Of a stretch of 64,000 bases of DNA, positions 23,905 through 33,457 are shown piece by piece; the stretch's first letter is position 1, and every line of letters begins with the position of its first letter. Where the stretch lies: the NCBI GenBank assembly GCA_914767715.1, contig OU612071.1, positions 25,915,681 to 25,979,680 of the forward strand. The letters are read 5' to 3'. Source of the stretch: Membranipora membranacea. Lineage: Eukaryota > Bryozoa > Gymnolaemata > Cheilostomatida > Membraniporidae. Under the pieces are notes generated by a model that saw only the letters and a program-made list of their open reading frames with translations, was not told the origin of the DNA and ran no database searches. The translations under genes and the position numbers were made by a program.

Positions 23905-26900
23905 ATGAAGACTATGATCTCTGCTGCTGTAGTAATCTGTCTGACAGGATGTCTACTTGTTTGTGTCTCCTCTCAAGGTCAAGGTGAGGATATCTGTTGT
24001 TTGTCTGTGTCTAGATGATCAGAATTTCTCGCTGTTCAAGGCAACTCATTTCTGGTTTTTCCTACTAATCCTTAATAATTTGTATTCTTCATCTTTCTGT
24101 ATGTAAAAATTTGATGAGAAAACTTTGGATAGTTGGTAAGCTAAGCAATCAATTAGAATTGGATCATTCCAGTTCGCATAGTTTGTGACCAAAACAATTA
24201 GCCGCTCAATTATATTATTTTCGATATTAACAAGAAACTGGTGTAGGTGAATTACCGAAAACGTCATGTGTGTTATTGAAAGGTTGACAGATAACATTAT
24301 CAACCGAATATTAACAATAGTGAGTCACTAGGACAAAAATTTTAAATCAAAGAAATCATACAATTTCAAACTCGTTAGTTCTCAGCGCATTGAAAACTCT
24401 AACTAAAACTAATATCGAGTTCAATGATTATCTTTTTATAATGTGTTTCATCCACACATTTTTAGAAGCAAATTTTTTGTTTTCCCGTGAAAAATCTAAA
24501 TTGGAATGGTAGACTCCTAGCAAGATCAATCCTGTCTAGAACATCCTACATAAGAGAAACATTGAGAGCCATTACTGACACTAAATTTAAATAATTCTCT
24601 CTTCCAATTAGTGTGCAATATGAGAATATTTGCTTTCAATTACTTCCCAACATTCTACAAATTGCCTTTTCATGTTTAAAATTACTTTTTGAGATTTATC
24701 TGCCACCTTATTGATTACAATTATCTATATCACCCCAATTTAAAGATTTATCTGCCATTGGTTAAAATGATCAATAAGGAAGCAATATGTCATTAATCAG
24801 TAGTTGTGATTCATTGCAAATTTAAGTGTTTATTGCAAATCACCTGGTACTTTGTAGCTCATAAGGAAACACTTGATACGGATGAGAATAATTAATAGCG
24901 GGTCAATTTAAATGTGATGATCTTTGGTATCATAACTACAGAGTTAATTATCCATGTCAAATAGATGTCTAGACTGCTTGACACATGAGATTATAAGTGT
25001 GCAAATAGCCCAAAGTTGGTTATTTTAAGTTGTTTTATCACAAAATTGAATTGAATGCCAAGTGAGTTTGGTGTTTTTCAAACATTTGAACTGTCGAAAC
25101 ATGCCATAATTTACTATAGCCTTGACATATTTAAATATCTGAGCCCCATATACTTAATACTGATGAGAATAGATCATTGTGTATTAATATACTGATGTAA
25201 TTATCCATATCAATCGGACGGTGAATTAATGATCCAGATGTATATGAGTAATATTTGTTGGTTATATAAACACAATTTTGATATGAATGCCAAGAGTGTT
25301 TTGATGTGTTTCTACAAAAAGTCTTGCATTAAAATTTCAGTTGTTCCGAATTGTTATGCTCATTTAACCAGCCAGAGCGCCCAATCATAACGGTAATCAA
25401 TAATTATAACTTAACTTTGACACAGCACCTCAAATAATAATCACTCAAATAGTGTGGTCAGCTGTATATTGAGCAGTCGTTCTCAGGAGGATATGTTTGA
25501 ATGATCATTATAAAATTGAAATGTTGATTGAAAATCAGTACAACATAGTTTAGCAGTACATCAATCACCTACAAAACCCAATTTAGCAGCTTTGATTACA
25601 ATTTTTTTCCATTTATTACTGCACAAGTTTAGCCGTTAATTGTTGTAAACCAAACAGAATGAGGATATTAGCTGTGGCCTTAAGTTTCTAATTAAAATCA
25701 AAGATACTGTGTGGTTATCCAATGATTGCAGCTAAAATTTAATTATGGTTAAATAATTAAGTGGTCAAAATAAAACCAGTAAAATATTTTATTAATACAT
25801 CAATTAGCTACACAACTCAATCTTAGCAATTTTTGTTGATCAATTCAGAAATATCACATTAACTAGACCTATGTTGTCATATTAGTCCTGATATGGTAAT
25901 TAGCCTTTTGTTTGGTTCTTTGTTCTCTCAGGTTCTTCGTTCCCTGTGTACTTCCTTCTCACAGTATCAGGAGGTGTGAATTCGTCAGATCTTGCATAAT
26001 AAAAAGCATGCTCAACGGGTACGGTCAAACTTTGAATCTGATTATGCTGTGTTGTTCTATTGCTGAGATTCGCAAAGGATATAGATTGATGAGCGAGTGT
26101 CAATTTTTAAATTGAAGCAAAAAACAATTTGTGCCAAATATTTTGAGACTACAGTTAGTATAAACTGTTTACCTAGTTCACTGAAAGGGAATTCAATTTG
26201 CTAGAGGACAGTATTTAGCTTTTCCAGTTCGAATTACTTAAATAGAAACCTCTTTGAAGCTGCCAAAAACTTCAACAATTTGATGTGAGGGCTAGATGGA
26301 TTGCGTCTTGTTTGGCTAACTAATCTTCATTTTTTTAGATATCACATCACATAGAACAAGATTGTATCATTTTATGTTTAGGTTTATGTTATTGTAATAT
26401 ATTGTTGCAGGCTGCCCTGACGTAGTTGATATCCGTTGTCTGTCTGGAAGAATTATGGATCAGAACGGCTGTCCAACTAATGAATGCGGTGAGTGCTATA
26501 TTAGTAGTATGAGTAGCAGTTCTGTTTTATCCAACTGATAAAAATGTTGTAGTCCTAAGGAGGAATATTATTTGTTTAGAAGATGAAGGTATAAAAGATT
26601 AACCTTGTCTGTTCGGTCTAAAAAACTGTGCTCTTTTTATTAATTTTTTTATTTTTGATTATTGTAGATTGCCCTGAACGCTGCCCAATAGCTGACTGTT
26701 TTTTCTTACCACTACCATTACTATACACATGTCCTACCACTAACCAATTAGATGTATGTGGTTGTGTGTATAACTGTCAGTGTGGTAAGATCCTATCCTA
26801 TGCACTGTAATTCATATGAAAAGTGGCCTTGATTGTACATAAATTTCTCATTCGATAAAAGCCCAATTCTTCTTTCTTCTGCTATTTCCATGTTCAGCGA

Positions 26901-29123
26901 TCAAGGTTTAACTGCCACAAGTAGGACTTTACTCCAGGTCTTGTGATTATAAGTCCTTGAATCATGCCAATAAGCAATCTAAGTCGTTTAAAATGTAAAG
27001 ATACTAATCAATTTTGTCACAAAAAAGGAAGAGTAAGACAATTATCATAAAGTGAAAAACTTCCCGATGTCTAATCTTCTTTTGGGTTTGTTTTATCTAG
27101 CCGGGTGCCCTGATTTTGACCTAAATCTTCAATGTCCCGTTGGAAATGGGAAGGTGACTGATGCAAATGGTTGTCCCACCAATGAGTGTGGTAAGTTATT
27201 ATTATAGATATAGATATTATAGCAAATAGTCGAGTAGTGAAAACTGCAGTGAACTTTTTAAATGATAATAATCATATTTTTAACCATTGTTATATTCATG
27301 GTAGACAATCTTTTATCAGTGCCAAAACGAGAACAACTAGATACCATGATAGATTTATACCAACAAGTAATCAAATTTTAAACAAGGCACCATCAGTCAC
27401 TTGACTTTGCTACATCCTTGATGAAGGCAACCAACAAAATATTGTCCAATTTTTTCTTTTAAGTAAATGTAATGCTCTTACTATTTCTAGTGATATTTGA
27501 ATAACCATCCACTTAGAAAAATAGATACATCAGTGTTACCGTAATGCTCTTAACATTTCTTATTATATTTGAATACTTGACCATTTTGAAAAAAAACATG
27601 CTGTCTCTCAATAATATATACATGTTTTCATTTTTAGTTTGCCCTCGCCCCGACCAGTGTGTTCAATTTCAACCACTGCTACCAGCATTTGAGTACACAT
27701 GTCCCAATGGTTTCACGGTGGACTCCTGTGGATGTCAGGAAAGTGGTTATCAGTGTGGTAAGTTAAATTCAGATCTCATTTTATGTTGTCCAGTTTAAAA
27801 TAACCTTGACCTTTCATGGATGGATGGTTCTGAGAGACCAGGCAACAAACAAAATGTGGTTTGGTCCTAAAAAACTGCACCTGGGATAAAGGGATGAGAT
27901 TGAGATGTATCTTAATATGACAATTAAGTGATATTCAATCTATGATGCTAACTGCTCAGCCATGCCAATTTTCGCTCTCTTGTCAATTCAAAAACTCTGT
28001 TTAATGTGTATCTTTCAGCTCCGTTTGAATGATGTGAATAATCCCACAGTTAGCTCAGTTCAATCCATGTAGACCTTGTAATGATTTTCAAAAGATATTC
28101 ATTGAAATTTCTAACTCAAACTTTCAGCCGGCTGCCCAGCGGTTTCAACAACTGTAGCATGTCAGACAGGGAGACGACTTGATTCTAACAGATGTCCTAC
28201 TAATTCTTGCAGTAAGTTATCATATAAATGTATATGTAATATATATAACTGAGCACCTCATACGCCATCACGTCAATTAACGTATTATAGTGTAAAAGTG
28301 TGATTTGAAAGTGTTTTAACGTTGTGTATTACGTGTTTTGAGACTACTAATTTATCAAGATGTAAATGGTCAGTTCCTATCAAACATTTCTAGTTTCTGA
28401 AAAAATTATATTTTAAATTTTATAAGGAATTGTCGCTTCCTTCACAAGCTCAATGCAGGTTGCGGTATCAAGTCAACTGTATGAACAAAATCTCAATGCC
28501 TCAGACAATTCATTTTACTTTCAAGCAAGTTCAAGGCTTTTAACCTATGCAATCCCATGTATATATGCGTAATAATAGCTGCAGTTAGCTTCGTTTAAAA
28601 TCTATATTGAGAAATATTTAACAATTTAGAGTGATGAAATTGAAGTATTTGTCATCTAATATGGCTTGTAAATTACAGCCCCCTTTTACCCCATGTATAC
28701 ATCATACCTGATATTGAGGAGGGGATTCATAATATGTATTATTTTACACTGTAAAAATCTGGCATGCTGCTAGCAGTACTTTCTGTTTGACTTAAAATGT
28801 GATATTGGACTTTCATTTTCCTTCGTTTTATGTACCGCAATTTGTAGAAACTTAGGCTGAGTTTGAGCGTTTTTCAAAATACCTCATATCGCTTTCAGAT
28901 TCTAAAATTTCACCAGCCCAGAAATTTTATCTATTTGTATTTTCCAGATGAGGACAGTGTAATGAAGCCGGGTACCTGCCCTATATCTGGTTCTTTTGGA
29001 AGAACAATGTGTGTAAGTGATTCTGATTGTCAAGGTGGCGATAAGTGCTGTCAGTCAAGACCTAAAAGAGGGATTACAATGGATGTCTGCACAAGAGTGT
29101 TCAGTGTTAAAAGATATGGATAG
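23905..29123 (+). CDS. Gene F: secreted antistasin-like/WAP protein, 7 exons
   Basis: Exons: 23905-23983, 26411-26488, 26668-26784, 27101-27190, 27638-27757, 28128-28211 and 28948-29123 (TAG). The total is 744 nt, or 247 aa. Order: signal peptide (MKTMISAAVVICLTGC, then LLVCVSSQGQ), alpha, beta with 8 Cys, alpha, beta with 6 Cys, alpha, WAP. This is the same architecture as gene B. All introns are phase 1 with GT donors and AG acceptors, and no stop is present. The WAP domain has one extra residue near its end (FSVKRYG). Intron 1 (2.4 kb) contains a second copy of the family's intergenic upstream block, which suggests that a neighbouring gene's start was swallowed. The likely role is a secreted protease inhibitor; the target is unknown. 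Confidence 0.84.
25440..25990 (+). repeat. Second copy of the gene-upstream block inside intron 1 of gene F
   Basis: Landmarks in order match 23330-23590: AGTGTGGTCAGC, a TCAGGAGG tract followed by ATGTTTGAA, the AGCAATTT region, a 'CCTGATATGG' tract, and finally CTTCTCACAGTATCAGGAGGTGTGAA. No TATA box or signal exon follows. This suggests fusion of two gene copies with loss of the sequence between them. Confidence 0.55.
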
Positions 29124-29649
29124 GCATGTATTTAATCTAATTGGCTGATTTATTATGGCTTCTTGATACCCAATAGTAAATTTTTCATGATGGATAAATG
29201 GCTCACCCTTTTCTGCAGAACCACTTTTCTATCATTACTACCTGACTTAGCAATGATTGTATGAATGGAACTTAGAATTTCTTTTAGAACTTCTGATACC
29301 TATAACGTTATTTGCATATTTGTTTCCTTGAGTTTTTTTCTATTCATTGTTTGGACATATTTCTTTGTTCTTCATTGAATGACCTCACAATGAATGGGAA
29401 GTCAAATGTTGGCAGACAATAACAGTATGTATGATTTTATTAAAAAAGGATAATTCATTATATACAAGGAAAGTTATCACAATTAAAATCTGATCACAAT
29501 GATTTACAAAATAATTTAAATAATTTTGAACAGATTCCTTGCCATATCATGCCACAGGTAAGGTAAGGGACAAAAGTTATTAGCAGACCAGCCAAGTCAG
29601 CAAACACTGATAATCAACTTGAAAGTGTCAAAGTGAAATTGCCTTGCCG

Positions 29650-29797
29650 AGTTGCATTCAGTTTGCAATCGTTTGCAACTTGCAAGGAGCATCAACATAG
29701 CCCAGAAGTCAGTAAACTGCAGCAGGATTCAAATACATGACCTTGAACACATTGTGTGTTGATTACAGGTGCTCCAAGCAGCTGAGCTAAATTCAAC
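29650..29797 (-). repeat. Decayed tRNA-derived SINE, minus strand
   Basis: On the minus strand it shows TTAGCTCAGCTGCTTGGAGC (A-box), TTTGAATCCTGC (B-box) and a GCAAACTGAAT core. It is the same family as 1612-1750. Confidence 0.5.
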
Positions 29798-30217
29798 TTC
29801 CTGCAGTGGACAAATAATTGAATTTAGTTGCAATATTTGGCAAACATATTGTCATCAGAAGAATTGAATATGTAGTTTGGAGCGGTTAAACTTAATTTAA
29901 TTCAAGCTCTCCTCAGTTGTTACCAGTTGTGTCACATTAGATCTACAACTCCTCATTCAAATTTTAATTCGATATAAAAACTAAAACGGCCACAATCAGG
30001 CTATAAATTTATATGACCCACATAATCCAATTTAAATGACCTAAATAGTCGGGTCAGCGGTATGTTGCCCTGTAGTTTACAACAGATCATGTTTGAAAGA
30101 TATTTTTGTACCAATACAGCAATTAGGTACAAAACATAATCCCGGCAATTAAGTGATAAATTCAGAAATAATCCCATTAATTAGACTTAAGTTGTCACAT
30201 TTTCAATGATCCATGAT

Positions 30218-30450
30218 TGTGAGACTCCTCCATGGGTTAAAAAAAGGGTTAAAATCGCTAGTTGTTGTCTCCGTCCGAAGACTGAGAAATACAGGCGCCA
30301 GGTTTCTCTCAGTTTGCAGGAAGGTCAGAGCACACCTAGGGCATCAAATGAGCCCAGTAGTAAATATACTTCAGCGGGACTCGAAACTGAGAGCTCCAAC
30401 GTTTGCGCGTTAGAGGGCAGGTGCTCAAACCACCTGAGCTACCTCCTTAT
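30218..30450 (-). repeat. tRNA-derived SINE, best-preserved copy
   Basis: On the minus strand the head reads GGAGGTAGCTCAGGTGG (A-box; + strand 30431-30442) and GTTTCGAGTCCC (B-box; + strand 30376-30387), spaced as in a tRNA gene. It is followed by a tRNA-unrelated body containing GTGTGCTCTGACCTTCC and CAAACTGAGAGAAACC. The tail region holds a TTAACCC repeat. Partial copies lie at 1612, 7350, 9232, 29650, 38832 and 50552. Confidence 0.75.
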
Positions 30451-30801
30451 CCTACATGTTTTCTTAAATCCCTGTTCCCTGTGAATTTCCTTTTCACAGG
30501 ATCAGGAGGATGGTATATAATTCTCAATAATCAACAATTCATGAGCTTTTTGTAAATGACTAGCATGTAATTATCAGGAAAAGAGGATAACTATGCTTAA
30601 GTGACAACTGTATAAAATTGTATCTAATTTACATGAAATATACATCGCAACCCCCAATGGAAAGGGTAACAATAATTAAAAAAACAGACCTCACCTATTC
30701 TGTGACTTAATAGAGCTATGGGTTTAATTGGAATCATTCTGTATCTTGCTACACTAGCAAACTAATACATACTAATTCATATTATTGGCATGACAATCAG
30801 A

Positions 30802-30827
30802 CACAGGTAGTATAAAGTCTACCTGTG
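30802..30827 (+). promoter_or_regulatory. Gene G core promoter: TATA box inside an inverted repeat
   Basis: CACAGGTAG (30802-30810), TATAAAGT (30811-30818) and CTACCTGTG (30819-30827) match gene F exactly. GGCATGACAATC lies upstream in place of the X-box-like motif. Confidence 0.7.
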
Positions 30828-31824
30828 AGGTGAATATCAGGTCATTCTTATCTTGCTGTGCTCTACTGTAACACAATGAAGACTCTTATCTCTGCTGCTG
30901 TAGTTATCTGTCTGTCTGTCTGTGTCTCCTCTCAAGGTCAAGGTAAGGTTTCTTGCCATTCATGTCAAGTCTCATTTATTTTAGTCACCGATTAATTTTG
31001 ATTTGATATTTTTTTCTTTATCACGATACTCAGATTCAAAATCATTTCATTTGGTAAAACTTTTTGTCCAAAGAACTGGGCCTTTTTGAAGGTGAAGGAT
31101 TCATTTAAGATTTGATCATCCAAGTTAACAAAGGTAGCTTGTGGCTAAAATACAAAGATGCTCAACTATATTGCTATCGATATTTACAGAAAATGGGTAT
31201 ATATGCAATCAAGTCAAGTGCCTTCCCGGGAGATTGGGAAGTTAAGCTTAAAATGTTTGAATTTGAAGAATCGTGAAATTTTGAACTGTTGAGTCCATTT
31301 AAAACTATTGCTAAAAGAAGTGCCGAGTACAATGAATATCTTTTTATTCTAATAATCTGTTTCATCCAGAAATAAGAATATTAATTTTTTTGATTTCCCA
31401 TGTTAAGTAGAAATTTGAATCCTAAAATAAAAAAAAGATCCACACTGGATTAAAAAACTATATGTGAGAAAGCATTGAGAACATTGAGAACCATTATCAT
31501 TTTGATATTCCCTTTGCTCCCAATTAGACTTATTAGCCTAGTAAAATTCACCTCTCAAAGTTCCTCCAAGTAGCTTCAAAGGTTCAGCAAAAGTTTCTGC
31601 AACAGTGGCAATAATGCATTAAAGAATACAACGTAAATTGAATTAATCCACTTTTTTTGGATAGTGAATAAATTTGATTTTTTTTAAAATTATTTTTTGT
31701 TTGGCTTATTCTGTAAAACATTTTAAACAAATGATATTCATGCCAATAAAAGAATATATGTGTCGCAGTCTCAGAAGGCAGGGCTAAGTAGGGATAATCT
31801 GATTGGTTATATGAGAGGTTAAAG

Positions 31825-31830
31825 ATAGAA
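31825..31830. repeat. Left target duplication of the LINE
   Basis: ATAGAA here and at 36327-36332 flank the LINE. The uninterrupted site GATAGAAAACAG occurs in the copied segment at about 41086-41096. Confidence 0.7.
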
Positions 31831-31918
31831 TTGTTGTGCGTGACATCGTGCTGACAAGCTGCTTGTGAAAATTTCTCTCTCTCTTGATTAAAAATTGTAA
31901 ATAATCACTGGATATCAT

Positions 31919-33457
31919 ATGGAAGACAGTGCTTTAAGTTCTAAAAAGCGGAAGCGAGATGACCAAGATGACGATCAGCAAGAAAACAAAAAAGAAATGC
32001 CGTATTATTTAAACAAACTCAGAGCACTTCAAAAAAAGCTGGACTCAACAACTCAAGACAACAGCATCGAAATCAAAGGTACTCTTGACAACATTCAAAT
32101 CGTACTGGTGTGCAATTCTGCAACATACGAGGTTGTCAAAGCTAACTTCCAGTCCTCGTTAAAAGAGCAAGGACTTTATACCTCTTTACAGACCAACAGG
32201 GATCAAACAAAAACAACTGTAGTCGCTGTAGTGGTCACAGTTAAAACCAAGAAGAAAGGAAAAAAATCTTTATACACTACGAACTTTTATAATACAACAT
32301 CTACCATACTTGTCAATGGTATTAAGGACAAAGATATTTTCCTTGACCACTACACTAAACTTATCAACGACATTCCTGAACATACTATAAATGCATTGAA
32401 TGCCACCATTCAACAGAAATGTAAAGAATTCATTACATCCGAGCAAGGCATGAATGCGGCAGAAGTTCAACTACCAAGTCTGGAAAACGGCTACACTTCC
32501 AATCAAAGCTCCAGCACATCAGTTGCCATGGAAAGCACCAGCTCTCACAATCATCAAAGAACATCAGGCAACACATGTGAATCATGCAGCAATATCCAAA
32601 GCCTCATCAGCGTCATGATGAGCAAAATCTCGGAGCTAGAAAAAAAAGTTAAACAACAAAGCACTTTAATACAGAAACTTGTTGACCAACAACCAATAAC
32701 CGATCAAATACAACATCAATTCGACCAACTTGAAACCAGCATCAACAAACATCTAACAAATAAATTGGAATGCAATTCAAATTCCTCACCACGTGAAAAA
32801 GTTTCTCCCAACAATCAAACAGCATCAGCACAACACTGGGCTAACTATAATCATCAGCAACTTAATCTGCCATCAACTTCCTCAACGAACAACAACAATC
32901 GAACCAGCATGAGAACACAACCCCCAAAAGAACAAAAAATAGACAACAGTTTCCGCCCTATAGACAATCTTGTCATAGATATTAAGAAGGACTCCATGAC
33001 CTACAGCAACTTTAACCAAGATACCATCAGACGCACCCTCAACAAAACCTTTGGGCCAATCATAATAGAAAAGGTTACCAGATATAACTTCAATACAAAC
33101 AAACCCAAAATTATGATACAGTTCAACCACCAAGAAACAAGAAACAACATCCTACGCAAATGGAACACTGATCTATTTGGTGGATCAAGTATACGCCAAA
33201 CAATCGACCCGAGGTCCCTGACAGAAAATATGGGTATGTTGAAAGGTGTCCCACTAGATGCTGAGGACAGCACTGTAATAAATGATATAAAAGTGCTCTA
33301 CCCTCATGCTACGTCAGAAAGAATTTTTAAGGAGGGCAAACCAATGAGAATGTTCAAAATTAAGTTCCATTCTCATGATGATTTTCTTTTTTCTATAAAA
33401 AATGGCATTTGTCTCCAATCACAAAGTGTTAAATGTCAATTTGAGCAAATGAGATAA
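31919..33457 (+). CDS. LINE ORF1 protein
   Basis: 512 aa. The N-terminus is charged and lysine-rich (KKRKRDDQDDDQQENKK, a likely nuclear signal). A CESC pair lies near residue 220 and is followed by a heptad-like stretch (about 235-290: ISELEKKVKQQ, then IQKLVDQQ) expected to form a coiled coil. A Gln/Asn/Ser-rich linker follows. The C-terminal 160 residues look like a folded nucleic-acid-binding domain with alternating hydrophobics. No CCHC zinc knuckles are seen, although many CR1/Jockey ORF1 proteins have them. By analogy it is an RNA-binding chaperone that packages the element's RNA. Its stop overlaps the ORF2 start as TAATG. Confidence 0.85.
   Translation: MEDSALSSKKRKRDDQDDDQQENKKEMPYYLNKLRALQKKLDSTTQDNSIEIKGTLDNIQIVLVCNSATYEVVKANFQSSLKEQGLYTSLQTNRDQTKTTVVAVVVTVKTKKKGKKSLYTTNFYNTTSTILVNGIKDKDIFLDHYTKLINDIPEHTINALNATIQQKCKEFITSEQGMNAAEVQLPSLENGYTSNQSSSTSVAMESTSSHNHQRTSGNTCESCSNIQSLISVMMSKISELEKKVKQQSTLIQKLVDQQPITDQIQHQFDQLETSINKHLTNKLECNSNSSPREKVSPNNQTASAQHWANYNHQQLNLPSTSSTNNNNRTSMRTQPPKEQKIDNSFRPIDNLVIDIKKDSMTYSNFNQDTIRRTLNKTFGPIIIEKVTRYNFNTNKPKIMIQFNHQETRNNILRKWNTDLFGGSSIRQTIDPRSLTENMGMLKGVPLDAEDSTVINDIKVLYPHATSERIFKEGKPMRMFKIKFHSHDDFLFSIKNGICLQSQSVKCQFEQMR

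Larger units (their letters stand above)
29124..30801. other. Intergenic region F to G
   Basis: It contains two minus-strand SINE copies (about 29650-29797, decayed, and 30218-30450, well preserved) and the upstream ACAGGATCAGGAGG motif at about 30486-30510. No gene is seen. Confidence 0.5.

Noticed and set aside
27297-27460. Intron segment shared between gene F and gene G (39479-39643) as a mobile element
   Set aside because: The similarity is explained by copying of the whole F-type segment into G; there are no termini or target duplications.
32882-33273. Minus-strand frames within the LINE
   Set aside because: Shadows of ORF1 on the opposite strand.
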